From assembly GCA_947625385.1 (NCBI GenBank), contig CANQOB010000003.1:27941-91940 (forward strand): DNA of 64,000 bases, in the 5' to 3' direction. Below, in pieces: positions 32,961 to 42,626 of the stretch. Position 1 is the first letter of the stretch. Each line of letters starts with the position of its first letter. Below the pieces are notes generated by a model. That model did not search any database. It was not told the DNA's origin and was given only the letters and a program-made list of their open reading frames with translations. A program made the position numbers and the translations under genes. Source of the stretch: an uncultured Clostridia bacterium (lineage in GTDB: Bacteria; Bacillota; Clostridia; Christensenellales; Borkfalkiaceae).

Positions 32961-35900
32961 TTACGCGATCACCGTATCGCCGCCCAGCCTCGTTTCGACC
33001 TCGGAGAGCTTGACGGAGACGATCTTGGAGACGCCTTTCTCTTCCATCGTGACGCCGAAGAGCGTATCCGCCTGGTTCATGGTCGGTTTTCTGTGCGTGA
33101 TGACGATGAATTGGGTGTCGCGCGAGAACTTTTTGAGATATTTTGCGAAACGGTCAACATTCGCCTCGTCGAGCGCCGCCTCGATCTCGTCGAGGATACA
33201 GAAGGGCATGGGACGGGAACGGAGAATGGCGAACAGGATGGCGATCGCGGTAAACGCGCGCTCGCCGCCCGACAGAAGGGAAATTTTCGTGAGTTTTTTC
33301 CCGGGCGGGCAAGCGATGATCTCCACGCCCGCGTCGAGGGGGTCCGTCCCCTCCTCGTAGTCGAGCTGCATCTCCGCCCTGCCGCCGCCGAAGAGCTCCT
33401 TGAAGATCTTGGAAAAGTTTTCGTTGATCTCTTTGAACCCTTCGTCGAACTTGGTCTGCATCTCGTTGCGGAGATCGTTGAGCACGCCCGTGAGGTCTGC
33501 GATGCCCTTGTCGAGGTCCTCCTTCTGCGTCTGCATGTCGGTATAGCGCGCGAGAAGTTCCTCGTAATCCTCTTCGGCACGCTGGTTGACGAGCCCGAGC
33601 GCGGCGATCTTATGTTTGAGAGAGTTGATATTGGACTCCGATTGCGTGATGTCGTACTCGGCGTCGCGGTACTGCTGCGCGGACTCATAGTCGAGCCCGT
33701 ACTGCTCTTCGAGTTTCTGGCGCATCGTTTCGAGGTAGATGGTCGCGCGGTCGATCTCCCTGACCGCCCTGCTCCGCTCGTCGCCCTTCGTCATCTGGGA
33801 GGCGAGCAGCGTCCTCTTCTCCTCGGCGAGCTGTACCTGTTTCTCGCCATGCGCGCGCTTCTCCGCTTCCACCGTTTCGAGACGGGTGCGGAGCGCGTTG
33901 ACGGTGAACTGCTCCTCTTCGGTGAGCGCCACGGCTTCCTCTTCGTGTTTGAGCTGTTCGATGAGGCGTTCGGTATTGGCGACTTCGAGGCGCGTATTGT
34001 CCACACGCGCATAGAGCTCGGCTTTTTCCGCGAGCAGACGCGCGATGTTCTCCTCTTCGAACGCGATGACGGAGGCGGCTTCGGTGCCCTGCAAACGCAT
34101 CGCTTGCAGCTGTTCGCTCAAATCATCGCGTTGCAGGCGAAGCCTTCCGATCTCCGTCTCCTGCGCCTGCGCCTCGTTCGCCGCGTCCGCGCGAATCTTG
34201 TTGAGCAGATCGCGGTTCTCGGCGGAGGAAAGCATCTCGCTTTCGAGGTCGGACGCCTGTCGGGAGAGTCTCTCCAAGAGCCCGCGATACTCGGCGATAT
34301 CCGCCTCCGTGCTCTCGACGAGCCCCTCGATGACAAATTCTTTCTGTGCGATCGCGGCGAGGTTTGCCGTCTCCTCGACGACCTTTTGGCGGAAAGCCTC
34401 ATAGTCTTTTCTCGCCTGTTCCAACTCTTCCTCGCAGGAGCGGAGCGCGGCTTGCAGCTTGACGAGCGCGCCCTTCTTGCGGGCGATGCTCTCCTCGCAT
34501 TCCTTGATCTGCCGCTCGCTGGCGAGCAGGTTCCCGCTGTCCCGCTTGACGGAACCGCCCGTCATCGCACCGCTCGTGGCGATGGTGTCGCCGTCGAGCG
34601 TGATGATGCGGAAGGCGCGCGGATATTTTTTTGCGATTCTCGTCGCGTTGGCGATGGTGTCGCAGATGAGCGTGTTCCCGAGAAGGTAGCGGATGATATT
34701 GTCGTAATAGTCGTCGTAGCGCACGAGCTCGTCCGCCAGCCCGATGGCGCCCTCCTCCCCCGTGGCGCGCCGCACTTCGCCCGAATTGGGGCGCGCGCGC
34801 ATCTGGTCGACGGGCAGGAAGGTGACGATGCCTCCCGCATTGCGTTTGAGGTACTCGATGAGCCAGCGCGCGTCATCCGCCGTGGCGGTGACGAGATTTT
34901 GCATCGCGCCGCCGAACGCCGTCTCGATGGCGACTTCGTACTGCTTCTCGGTCCTCACGATGTCCGCGATGGCGCCCTTGATGCGGCTGCCGATGGCGGG
35001 ATTGTGCTGCGCTTCGAGCTGCAACCTCCTCACGGAATCGCGGTACCCGTTGAAGCGGTTTTTCAGCGATATGTACATCTCGAGGTTGTTCGTCTGATTG
35101 GCGATCGAGGTGTTGCAGTTGACGATCTCCTCGGAGATCTTCTGGGAGGAACGGGTGAGGTCGGAGATGACCGCGAGGTGTTCTGCCTCCGCGCGGGGCT
35201 TGTCGTCGAGAAAGCGCTGGCAGGCGGCTTTGTCCTTGCGGCAAGCGGCGAGCTGTTCCCGGTAGGCGTCCGCCCGCGCCGACGCCTTGTCGATCGCCTC
35301 GTTGACTTCGCCGATTCTCCCGTGCGCGGCATCCCGCTTCGCGGTGAGGCTGCCCTCGTTCGCGCGCGCCTCCGCGAGATTTTCGACGGAAGAGAGCTCG
35401 CTGGCGCGCTTTTCGTCCGAAAGACGCTCGATGAGCGCCACGCGCGCGTCTGCTTCCTGCAATTTTTTGAGGAGCTCTGCGCATGCCGCCTCGATCTCCG
35501 CGGCGCGCTTCTCATTCTCCTGTTTCCGCTTTTTGCTCTCGGCGACCTGCGCATCGATATCCTTGACCTTGCGCAAGGAATATTCGACGTCCTCGCCGAT
35601 CTGTTTGATCTGGCGGCGGTAGCCGTCGATCTTGGCGCGGATGGACTTCGCTTCGCCGCTCTTGTCCGCCATGCCGACCTCGAAGAGGCGGAGCTTTTGG
35701 TTGATGTCGCGGAGCTGCTCGTCCGCAAGGCGGATGTTCTCCCTGCACGCCTCCTCCTCTTCGTCCACTTCGGCGACCCGCTTTTCGATCGCCGCAAGGT
35801 CGCGGTCTGCGGCGTCGATCTTGCTCTGATAGCGCGCCGTCTCCTGCTCGAAGCTGTCGCTCCGCAAGAGGTAGGAGTTGACTTCCTCGTATTTGAGCTG

Positions 35901-36560
35901 TTCGGTGTACTCGCGGCATTTGCGCGCGGCTTCCGCCTGTTTTTCGAGGGGACGGAGCTGTTTTTCCGCCTCGTCCATGCGCTGGACAAAGATGATGAGA
36001 TTGTCCTTGGCGGACTCGAGCTTGCGCTCGATCTCCGCCTTTTGCGACTTGAACTTGATGACGCCCGTCGCCTCTTCGAAAATGGCGCGCCGGTCCTCCG
36101 GCTTGGCGTTCATGATCTGGTCCACCTTGCCCTGTCCGATGATGGAATAGCCCTCCTTGCCGATGCCCACGCCGTGCAGAAGAGCAACGATGTCTTTGAG
36201 GCGGCAAGGCTGCATGTTGAGGAGATATTCGCTGTCTCCCGAACGGTAGAGCCGCCTCGTCATGGCGACTTCCTCGTATTCGATATCGAAGAGCTTTTGT
36301 GTATTGTCAAAGACGAGCGTCACCTCGCAAAAGGAGAGCTGGCGGCGCGTCTCCGTGCCGTTGAAGATGACGTCGGTCATATTCGATCCGCGCAGATTCT
36401 TTGCGGACTGTTCGCCGAGCACCCACCGCACGGCGTCCGCAACGTTGCTCTTTCCGCAACCGTTGGGTCCGACGATACAAGTGACGCCGTCGTCGAATTT
36501 GATGGAGGTCTTGTCGGCGAACGACTTGAACCCCACGAGCCGTATTTCCTTGAAATTCAC
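32961..36560 (-). CDS. smc: Chromosome segregation ATPase SMC
   Basis: 1199 aa. Head Walker A GPNGCGKS at residues 31-38, long coiled coil, hinge around residues 500-660, second coil, then ABC signature LLSGGERAFTAIA and Walker B PFCILDEIEAALDE. With ScpAB it compacts and segregates chromosomes. Start is GTG at 36560, five bases after GAGGAGA, overlapping the rnc stop (GTGA); the first ATG of the frame lies 114 bases upstream, inside rnc, and is unlikely. Confidence 0.95.
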   Translation of the reverse strand: MNFKEIRLVGFKSFADKTSIKFDDGVTCIVGPNGCGKSNVADAVRWVLGEQSAKNLRGSNMTDVIFNGTETRRQLSFCEVTLVFDNTQKLFDIEYEEVAMTRRLYRSGDSEYLLNMQPCRLKDIVALLHGVGIGKEGYSIIGQGKVDQIMNAKPEDRRAIFEEATGVIKFKSQKAEIERKLESAKDNLIIFVQRMDEAEKQLRPLEKQAEAARKCREYTEQLKYEEVNSYLLRSDSFEQETARYQSKIDAADRDLAAIEKRVAEVDEEEEACRENIRLADEQLRDINQKLRLFEVGMADKSGEAKSIRAKIDGYRRQIKQIGEDVEYSLRKVKDIDAQVAESKKRKQENEKRAAEIEAACAELLKKLQEADARVALIERLSDEKRASELSSVENLAEARANEGSLTAKRDAAHGRIGEVNEAIDKASARADAYREQLAACRKDKAACQRFLDDKPRAEAEHLAVISDLTRSSQKISEEIVNCNTSIANQTNNLEMYISLKNRFNGYRDSVRRLQLEAQHNPAIGSRIKGAIADIVRTEKQYEVAIETAFGGAMQNLVTATADDARWLIEYLKRNAGGIVTFLPVDQMRARPNSGEVRRATGEEGAIGLADELVRYDDYYDNIIRYLLGNTLICDTIANATRIAKKYPRAFRIITLDGDTIATSGAMTGGSVKRDSGNLLASERQIKECEESIARKKGALVKLQAALRSCEEELEQARKDYEAFRQKVVEETANLAAIAQKEFVIEGLVESTEADIAEYRGLLERLSRQASDLESEMLSSAENRDLLNKIRADAANEAQAQETEIGRLRLQRDDLSEQLQAMRLQGTEAASVIAFEEENIARLLAEKAELYARVDNTRLEVANTERLIEQLKHEEEAVALTEEEQFTVNALRTRLETVEAEKRAHGEKQVQLAEEKRTLLASQMTKGDERSRAVREIDRATIYLETMRQKLEEQYGLDYESAQQYRDAEYDITQSESNINSLKHKIAALGLVNQRAEEDYEELLARYTDMQTQKEDLDKGIADLTGVLNDLRNEMQTKFDEGFKEINENFSKIFKELFGGGRAEMQLDYEEGTDPLDAGVEIIACPPGKKLTKISLLSGGERAFTAIAILFAILRSRPMPFCILDEIEAALDEANVDRFAKYLKKFSRDTQFIVITHRKPTMNQADTLFGVTMEEKGVSKIVSVKLSEVETRLGGDTVIA

Positions 36561-37216
36561 TGCGATCTCCTCTCTGTCAGTTTTAAGTAAAGTTTTTCGG
36601 CTGCAGCCGTCTGCGCCGCTTTCTTGCTGGGTCCGCTGCCCTCCGCGCGCTCGCCGAGCGCCTGCACCGTGCACAAATACCCCTCTCCGGCAGGCTGCGT
36701 GCGATATGCGGGCGTCTCCTTGGAGCGGTCCTGCACATACTCCTGCAACAGGGATCTATAGTTCTCGGGAGCGATCTCTTCGATGTGCTTTTTCAGCCAT
36801 CTCTTCGCCGCGGCATAGCCGCCTTCGAGGAAGAGCGCCCCCGTCACCGCTTCGAAGAGGTTGGAGCTCGTCTTGCCGCCGAGGTTGCTCTCTCCCCCCG
36901 AATAGCGGAGATAGCGCATGAGCCCGAGCCGCGCTTCGGCGGCGGCGAGCGCGTCGCGGGAGACAAACTGCTTGCGCCGCTCCGTGAGCGTCCCCTCATC
37001 CGCCCGCTCCGCACGGAAGAGCTGTTCCGTGACCGCGAGTTCGATAACCGCGTCCCCCAAAAATTCCAGCCGCTCGTTGTCCCGAACGCCGTATGCGGCG
37101 CCGTAGGAAGCGTGCGTGAACGCCGTTTTCATGAGTTCGCGGTCTTTGAAGGGATATCCGACCGCCCGTTCGGCTTCCGCGTACGTGGCGTCCGACCAAT
37201 CCTCGCCGTTACGCAT
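36557..37216 (-). CDS. rnc: Ribonuclease III
   Basis: 219 aa. Cleaves double-stranded RNA in rRNA and mRNA processing. Catalytic signature NERLEFLGDAVIEL (residues 47-60) and the second acidic motif FEAVTGALFLEGG are present, followed by a compact dsRNA-binding domain ending GPSKKAAQTAAAEKLYLKL. Start ATG at 37216 overlaps the plsX stop; its 3' end overlaps the smc start. Tight coupling to smc is the usual arrangement. Confidence 0.95.
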   Translation of the reverse strand: MRNGEDWSDATYAEAERAVGYPFKDRELMKTAFTHASYGAAYGVRDNERLEFLGDAVIELAVTEQLFRAERADEGTLTERRKQFVSRDALAAAEARLGLMRYLRYSGGESNLGGKTSSNLFEAVTGALFLEGGYAAAKRWLKKHIEEIAPENYRSLLQEYVQDRSKETPAYRTQPAGEGYLCTVQALGERAEGSGPSKKAAQTAAAEKLYLKLTERRSQ

Positions 37217-38240
37217 CGTCCGACCCTCTTCCCACGCCCTCTTGTTCGAGCAGCGCGGAGATGTTTTCGATGAGTCCGCCGCATCCCGCGTCCAGCGCTT
37301 GGAGGACGGAAGCCGTGATCGACCGCGCTTTCGAGGAGCCGTGGCTCTTGACGACCACGCCGCGCAGTCCCAAAAAGACCGAACCGCCGAGGCGCGAATA
37401 GTCGAGCATGTTTTTCAGCCCGAGGATATGTTTGCGGGCGGCGAGATAGCCGAGCTTGGCGCCGAACGTGCTCGAAAATTCCGCTTTGAGCAGATCGCCC
37501 ACCGTCTTGCCGCAACCCTCGATGGCTTTGAGGGCGACATTGCCCGAAAATCCGTCCGAGACAACGACGTCCACGTCTCCGTACATGATATCCCTGCCCT
37601 CGACGTTCCCCGCAAAGTCGATGTTTTTCATCTCTTTCAGAAGCGCATGCGCCTCTTGGTGGAGCGGGTCGCCCTTGTGCTCTTCGGTGCCGTTGGAGAG
37701 CAGTCCCACGCGGGGCGCGGCAATGCCGTAGGCGGCGCGGGCATAGGCGGTCGCCATAATGGCGAACTGCGCCAGATAGGCGGGCTTGCATTCCGCGTTT
37801 GCGCCGCAGTCGCACAGGAGCGTCATGGTCCCGCGCACGTTGGGAATCGCGGGGCAGAGCGCGGGGCGCAGCACCCCTTTGATTCTGCCGATATGGATGA
37901 TACCGCCCGTGAGCACGGCGCCCGTCGAGCCCGCAGAGACGAATCCCGCGACATCCTTGTCCTCTTTGAGAAGTTTCAGCCCGACGACGAGAGAACTGTC
38001 CCGCTTGGCGCGCACCGCCCGGGTGGGCACGTCGTCGTTGGTGATGACTTCGCTGCAATGCACGACCTCCACGCGGGAAGGGTCGTAGCGGTATTTGGCG
38101 AGCTCGAACCCGACGAGGTTTTCATCCCCCGTCAGAACGAGCGAAAAATCCTTTCTCTGGCGAAGCGCGTCCAGCGCCCCTTTGACGATCTCGGCGGGAG
38201 CATGATCTCCGCCCATCGCGTCGACAACGATCTTTCTCAT
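37209..38240 (-). CDS. plsX: Phosphate acyltransferase PlsX
   Basis: 343 aa. Makes acyl phosphate from acyl-ACP for phospholipid synthesis. Start MRKIVVDAMGGDHAP and internal SAGSTGAVL, LLSNGTEEHKGDP and VVVSDGFSGNVALK are family hallmarks. Start: ATG at 38240; the frame is open far upstream but passes through the promoter. Unlike many Bacillota, no acpP or fab genes lie between plsX and rnc. Confidence 0.96.
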   Translation of the reverse strand: MRKIVVDAMGGDHAPAEIVKGALDALRQRKDFSLVLTGDENLVGFELAKYRYDPSRVEVVHCSEVITNDDVPTRAVRAKRDSSLVVGLKLLKEDKDVAGFVSAGSTGAVLTGGIIHIGRIKGVLRPALCPAIPNVRGTMTLLCDCGANAECKPAYLAQFAIMATAYARAAYGIAAPRVGLLSNGTEEHKGDPLHQEAHALLKEMKNIDFAGNVEGRDIMYGDVDVVVSDGFSGNVALKAIEGCGKTVGDLLKAEFSSTFGAKLGYLAARKHILGLKNMLDYSRLGGSVFLGLRGVVVKSHGSSKARSITASVLQALDAGCGGLIENISALLEQEGVGRGSDDA

Positions 38241-38252
38241 CTTTGTTCTCCG

Positions 38253-38306
38253 CTGTGTACAAAAAGTACACAGAGATATTATAGCATTTTTTTCAACAAA
38301 ACACAA
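38253..38306 (-). promoter_or_regulatory. plsX operon promoter with inverted-repeat operator
   Basis: Minus strand TTGTGT (38306-38301), 17 bp, TATAAT (38283-38278) with TGC extended -10. An 8-5-8 perfect dyad (CTGTGTAC, 5 bases, GTACACAG) at 38273-38253 covers the likely start of transcription. It may bind a lipid-sensing repressor, but it is not the known FapR sequence. An RNA hairpin is the alternative. Confidence 0.65.
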
Positions 38307-38413
38307 TGTTTTGCACGCATCTCGCAAAAAAAATCTATATCTTGTTGTTTGGCTCGCCTGCGGCGACCGCTGCGCACCCGCACACATGCGCATAGGAAGA
38401 AAGCAGCGCAAAC

Positions 38414-38437
38414 AAAAAAGACCCCGGAGGGTCTTTC
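38414..38437 (-). terminator. Intrinsic terminator of the esterase gene
   Basis: 7-bp stem AAAGACC/GGTCTTT around a short GC loop, with six U on the minus strand. Confidence 0.8.
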
Positions 38438-38443
38438 TCGGAT

Positions 38444-39520
38444 TCATTCCGCCGTCCTTCTCTGCGAGAAGAGCCAACCGAGGGCGGCGGGGAGACTGCC
38501 TTCGCCGTCGAACGAGATCGCGTCGTCCCAGATGCCGTGTCCCATGCCCGCGAACTCCTTGTAGAGGATATTCCCGCCCGCGGCGCGCACCGCCTCCACC
38601 ATTTCGCGCGTTCCCCCGACGGGAACGGTCTTGTCCGCAGACCCGTGGAAGGTGTAGATGGGGATCTTGGCGAGCTCTGCCGCCGCTGCGGGGTCGCCCC
38701 CGCCGCAGATGGGCATTCCCGCCGCAAACGCCTCGCCGTGCCGCGCCAACAGGTCCCATGCGCCGAAGCCGCCCATCGAGAGCCCGATGACATAGACGCG
38801 GGCAGAGTCCACCGCAGGGTCGTTGAGGAATTGCTCCACGAGCGACCATACCGCGCGGAGGGGCTCCGATTCCGCCACTGCGGACGTGCTGTAATTGCCC
38901 GCCGCCCACGGCGTGTCCACCCACTGTGCGGGCGCCGCGGGGCATTGGGGCGCCAGGACGAAGCAGTCGTACATCTCGGAGAGGAAGCTGTCAAAGGCGC
39001 GCAAAATGCAGTTTTTGAGCTGGGCGTCGTTGTCGCTCCCCCGCTCCCCCGAGCCGTGCAAAAAGACGACGAGCGGCGACGGTCCGTTGACGGTATCCGG
39101 TCTCCGCAGACGGTAAGAGAGCTCTGCCGAGCCGAACTTCGCCGTCTCGCGGGAAAATTCCCCTTTGCGCGCGCTGTCAAACGCCGTGCGCTTGGCGGAA
39201 GTCGAAAGGTCCGGCTCCCTTCCCACGGCGATTTTTTTGACGGCGACCTTGTCTCTGTAACCTATCCGCACCTCTCTGTCCTCCTCCGTAAGCGCGCGGG
39301 AGGGGAGGAGGGCGAAATCGGTCACCTTTGTCCTCGTCCCGTCCGCATAGAGCGCATAGACGTCCAACGCGTCCCGTTCCACGCGTTCCCCCTCGAGATA
39401 GCGTACCCGTAGATTTTCCACCTCGACGGAGACGAGCTCTCCGCTGCCGTCCGCGGGCGCGCAGGCGCACAGAGCGAACCCCATCGCGAGGGCGAGCAAT
39501 ATCCCGAAAACCTTTTTCAT
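38444..39520 (-). CDS. Lipoprotein alpha/beta-hydrolase (esterase) with N-terminal Ig-like domain
   Basis: 358 aa. Lipobox with Cys20. Residues about 27-100 look like a bacterial Ig-like module (VRYLEGERVERDALDVYALYADGTRTKVTDF). Residues 125-355 form an alpha/beta-hydrolase of the LpqC/feruloyl-esterase kind: LHGSGERG oxyanion region, nucleophile Ser248 in GLSMGG, Asp296 in HGSADKTVP and His328 in GMGHGIWD. Substrate unknown; carbohydrate ester or aryl ester is plausible. Start ATG at 39520 after AAGGAG. Single-gene unit with its own promoter and terminator. Confidence 0.85.
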   Translation of the reverse strand: MKKVFGILLALAMGFALCACAPADGSGELVSVEVENLRVRYLEGERVERDALDVYALYADGTRTKVTDFALLPSRALTEEDREVRIGYRDKVAVKKIAVGREPDLSTSAKRTAFDSARKGEFSRETAKFGSAELSYRLRRPDTVNGPSPLVVFLHGSGERGSDNDAQLKNCILRAFDSFLSEMYDCFVLAPQCPAAPAQWVDTPWAAGNYSTSAVAESEPLRAVWSLVEQFLNDPAVDSARVYVIGLSMGGFGAWDLLARHGEAFAAGMPICGGGDPAAAAELAKIPIYTFHGSADKTVPVGGTREMVEAVRAAGGNILYKEFAGMGHGIWDDAISFDGEGSLPAALGWLFSQRRTAE

Positions 39521-39561
39521 CCTGCTTCTCCTTTGGCTTCCCGTCACGGGCCGCTACGAAG

Positions 39562-39590
39562 ATTGTAGACAAAAAAGCAAGCGCCGTCAA
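39562..39590 (-). promoter_or_regulatory. Esterase promoter overlapping the opp operon terminator
   Basis: Minus strand TTGACG (39590-39585), 17 bp, TACAAT (39567-39562). The -35 is at the loop of the terminator hairpin and the spacer comprises its right arm plus U run. Confidence 0.7.
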
Positions 39591-39601
39591 GAGGCGCTTG
39601 C
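39571..39601 (-). terminator. Intrinsic terminator of the protease-opp operon
   Basis: 9-bp stem GCAAGCGCC/GGCGCTTGC with a 7-base loop and six U on the minus strand. Confidence 0.85.
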
Positions 39602-39640
39602 ACATTCGGTATATTTTTTCTGCATATCCCGACTTTTTTG

Positions 39641-39898
39641 TTAAATTCTCCCCGTCGCGGCGAGCAGAATGATGAACACGAGCGTGAACGCGATCAGGGT
39701 ACAGAACATGTAGGGAAGGAGCTTTTTGACGACGGCAAAATACGTCCTCGCCTTCTCCCGCCACGTAGAGCGCTGCCGCGGCTGCCCGCGGCGACCGAAT
39801 GTCCCGTCCATATTGGCGACGGTCGACCCGTCGTCGATATAGACGATCTTCTGCTCCTTTTTCGGCGGTTCTTCCCCGCCCTTCTTTTTTTTCGGCAT
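39641..39898 (-). CDS. Small basic single-pass membrane protein at the end of the opp operon
   Basis: 85 aa. Lys-rich N-terminus (MPKKKKGG), conserved-looking VYIDDGSTVANMDG stretch, Arg-rich middle and one membrane helix near the C-terminus (MFCTLIAFTLVFIILLAATG). Start ATG at 39898 overlaps the oppF stop by one base and has AGGAGG, so it is translationally coupled. Function unknown; accessory to the transporter is possible. Confidence 0.75.
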   Translation of the reverse strand: MPKKKKGGEEPPKKEQKIVYIDDGSTVANMDGTFGRRGQPRQRSTWREKARTYFAVVKKLLPYMFCTLIAFTLVFIILLAATGRI

Positions 39899-41211
39899 CA
39901 GTCCTCCTGAGGATAGCAGTGGCATGCCACAAAGTGCCCTTTTTCGTATTCCCGGTATTGGGGCGCGATGTGTTTACAGACCTCCATGCACTTGGGACAG
40001 CGCGTGTGGAATTTACATCCCTTGGGCGGATTCGCCGGGGAAGGGATGTCCCCGCTGAGCACGATGCGCTCCATCTTCACGTCCGGATTGGGATTGGGGA
40101 CGGCGGAAAACAGCGCCTGCGTGTACGGATGCATGGGATGGGAGAAGATGTCTTTCTTGCTCCCGAATTCCACCATCGAACCGAGATACATGACGCCGAT
40201 CTTGTCCGAAATATGCTTGACGACGGACAGATCGTGCGAAATAAACACATAGGTAAGCCCCAACTGCTCCTGCAGATGTTTGAGCAGGTTGATGATCTGC
40301 GCCTGGATGGAGACGTCGAGCGCGGAGACGGGCTCATCGCAGATGACCAGCTTGGGATTGACGGAGAGCGCGCGGGCGATACAGATGCGCTGGCGCTGTC
40401 CGCCCGAAAATTCATGGGGATAGCGCTCGTAATAGTAATCGCGCAGACCGCACTGCTCCATGATTTTCAGGACATAGCTGCGCACATCCTGCTTGCTCGC
40501 GATCTTATGGACGAGCACGGGCTCCGAGAGGATCCCGCCCACCGTACTGCGGGGAGGGAGCGAAGAATACGGATCCTGAAAGATGATCTGCATCTTGGTG
40601 CGCAACGGTCTCATCTGTTTGGAATTGTAGCCTGCGATGTCCGTTTGGTCGAAGAAGATCTGCCCGCCCGTCGGCTGATAGAGTTTGAGGATGGAGCGCC
40701 CCATCGTCGTCTTGCCGCAACCGCTCTCGCCGACGATGCCGAGCGTCTCGCCCGCATGGAGCTTGAAGGAAACGTCGTCCACGGCGCGCAGCCAAAGGGT
40801 GACCTTCCCCGAGATCGTCTTTTTGAGCGGGAAGTACATTTTGAGGTGCCGCACTTCGAGGAGCGCATCGGGATCGGGGGCGAGGGAGCTGTCCTCCTCT
40901 GCCGCCCTCTCGCGCAAAACTTGTTCGTAGGCGGCCTCCGTCTCATCGTCGAACTCTGCAAAGTCCCCCGAACGCAGCGCGGTTTTCCGCGCCTCCTCGG
41001 GGTCGGTGTAGGGCACATTCTCATAGAGAGGGTTGCCGTAAAAGTCGCGCTTGACGGCGGGGACCTTGATGGGCATCCCCTCCTTGTCGAGCACGAGCCG
41101 ACCCTTTTTGTCCCGTTTGAGCTCGGTGACGGGGTTCCCGTCGGCGTCAAGAAGCGGAATGGGGTCGCCCTTGGGCTCCGGCTTTGCACCGGCGCGTTTG
41201 AAACTCTTCAT
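39898..41211 (-). CDS. oppF: Oligopeptide ABC transporter ATPase, OppF type, with 115-aa N-terminal extension
   Basis: 437 aa. Walker A GESGCGKT (161-168), signature FSGGQRQR, Walker B LVICDEP, and a C-terminal oligopeptide-transporter domain with a Cys set ([14 protein letters not shown]). Pairs with OppD to power OppBC. Residues 1-118 are additional to the family and contain a tandem D-x-x-G-x-x-V/I/L pattern (DADGNPV, DKKGRLV, DKEGMPI, DFYGNPL). Start ATG at 41211 overlaps the oppD stop by 4 bases; upstream in-frame codons lie inside oppD. Confidence 0.92.
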   Translation of the reverse strand: MKSFKRAGAKPEPKGDPIPLLDADGNPVTELKRDKKGRLVLDKEGMPIKVPAVKRDFYGNPLYENVPYTDPEEARKTALRSGDFAEFDDETEAAYEQVLRERAAEEDSSLAPDPDALLEVRHLKMYFPLKKTISGKVTLWLRAVDDVSFKLHAGETLGIVGESGCGKTTMGRSILKLYQPTGGQIFFDQTDIAGYNSKQMRPLRTKMQIIFQDPYSSLPPRSTVGGILSEPVLVHKIASKQDVRSYVLKIMEQCGLRDYYYERYPHEFSGGQRQRICIARALSVNPKLVICDEPVSALDVSIQAQIINLLKHLQEQLGLTYVFISHDLSVVKHISDKIGVMYLGSMVEFGSKKDIFSHPMHPYTQALFSAVPNPNPDVKMERIVLSGDIPSPANPPKGCKFHTRCPKCMEVCKHIAPQYREYEKGHFVACHCYPQED

Positions 41212-42623
41212 TCCTTCTCCTCCTTTTCGCCGTAGAGGTGGCAGGCGACCCAGTGGGTCGGGCTGACCTGCACCATCTCGGGATAATCGCCGAAACACTT
41301 CTTCACGCAGCCCGAACAGCGCTCACGGAAGTAACAATAGTCCGGCATGTCGATGGGATTGGGCACGTTCCCGGGGATATTGAACAGGGTGTCGCCGTCC
41401 GAATCCATGGTGGGCTTGGACTTCTGCAACCCGATGGTGTACGGGTGCATGGGATGATGGAAGATCTCCGAAGCCGTCCCCTTCTCGATGATGCGCCCCG
41501 CATACATGACGACGACAAAGTCGCACATCTCGGCGATGATGCCGAGGTCGTGCGTGATGAGCAGAATGGAGCCGTTGATGCGGTCTTTCAGCTCTCTGAG
41601 CAGGTCGAGAATCTGTGCCTGGATGGTGACGTCAAGCGCGGTCGTGGGCTCGTCCGCAATGATGAGGCGGGGGTTGCCCGCAAGCGCCATGGAGATCATG
41701 ACGCGCTGGCGCATGCCGCCCGAGAGCTCGTGCGGGTAGGACTTATAGACCCGCTCGGGCATGGCGATTCCGACGAGACCGAGCATCTCGATGGAGCGTT
41801 TCTTCGCGTCCGCCGCCGTCGAACCCGGGAAGTGCAGGAGCGTCACTTCGTCGAGCTGGTTGCCGATGGTAAACACGGGATTGAGGCTGGTCATGGGCTC
41901 CTGAAAGATCATGGCGATCTGACGGCCGCGCAGACGGTGCATCTCCTTGATGGGCATTTGGGCGATGTCGAACACCTTCTCTTCCATCTCGAAGATCTTG
42001 GTCCCGAAGGCGTCCCGCTTCTGCTTGCGTTCGAGCACGGGATTGCCGTTCTTGTCGAGCTTGGGCTCGACGTGCGGCTGAAAGACCTTTTTGCCCTTTT
42101 CGTCCCGCTTTTGGCGGCGCTCCCCGTCAACTTCTTCATAGACGGGTTCCCTCCCGCGGGTGACATAGACGGGCTCATAGACGGGATTCCCGTTCTCGTC
42201 CTCTTCCCAGACGGGAATGGGGTTCTTCTTCTCGTCGAGCTTGAAATCGTATGACTTGAAGCGGATGGAGCCCTCGACGATCTGCCCGTAAGGTCCCTGC
42301 AAAAGCTGCATGATGGACATGCTCGTGACCGATTTGCCGCAGCCGCTCTCGCCGACGACGCCCACCGTCTTTCCCTGCGGGACTTCGAAGGAGACGCCGT
42401 TGACGGCTTTCACGACCCCTTGGTCGGTGAAGAAATAGGAATGCAGCCCCTCGACTTCGAGGATATTGGCGTCGTCCTTCATCACGGTCGTGAATTCGGA
42501 CTCCTTTGCCTTTCTCTTCTTCTTTTTTTCGAGTTTCCGCGTGATCTTGTTGTTCGCCTTGACGATGGCGCGGATCTCCTTGCCCGTCAGATAGTGGCGA
42601 TTCTTCTTTTCGGGGTTGCTCAT
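41208..42623 (-). CDS. oppD: Oligopeptide ABC transporter ATPase, OppD type, with ~90-aa internal insertion
   Basis: 471 aa. Walker A GESGCGKS (91-98), Q-loop Gln241, signature LSGGMRQR (304-311), Walker B LIIADEP (324-330), and a C-terminal Cys-containing domain ([14 protein letters not shown]). Two oddities: a basic N-terminal extension of about 50 residues, and residues about 125-217 inserted between Walker A and the Q-loop, rich in charged D/E-K/R and DENGNPV, DKNGNPV, DAFGTKI turns. Reading frame is continuous through the insertion. Start ATG at 42623 after GAGGAGG. Confidence 0.92.
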   Translation of the reverse strand: MSNPEKKNRHYLTGKEIRAIVKANNKITRKLEKKKKRKAKESEFTTVMKDDANILEVEGLHSYFFTDQGVVKAVNGVSFEVPQGKTVGVVGESGCGKSVTSMSIMQLLQGPYGQIVEGSIRFKSYDFKLDEKKNPIPVWEEDENGNPVYEPVYVTRGREPVYEEVDGERRQKRDEKGKKVFQPHVEPKLDKNGNPVLERKQKRDAFGTKIFEMEEKVFDIAQMPIKEMHRLRGRQIAMIFQEPMTSLNPVFTIGNQLDEVTLLHFPGSTAADAKKRSIEMLGLVGIAMPERVYKSYPHELSGGMRQRVMISMALAGNPRLIIADEPTTALDVTIQAQILDLLRELKDRINGSILLITHDLGIIAEMCDFVVVMYAGRIIEKGTASEIFHHPMHPYTIGLQKSKPTMDSDGDTLFNIPGNVPNPIDMPDYCYFRERCSGCVKKCFGDYPEMVQVSPTHWVACHLYGEKEEKE

Positions 42624-42626
42624 ACG

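Noticed and set aside
31905..36590. 1561-codon plus-strand open frame opposite ftsY and smc
   Set aside because: Same antisense codon effect. The minus strand has all SMC and FtsY motifs.
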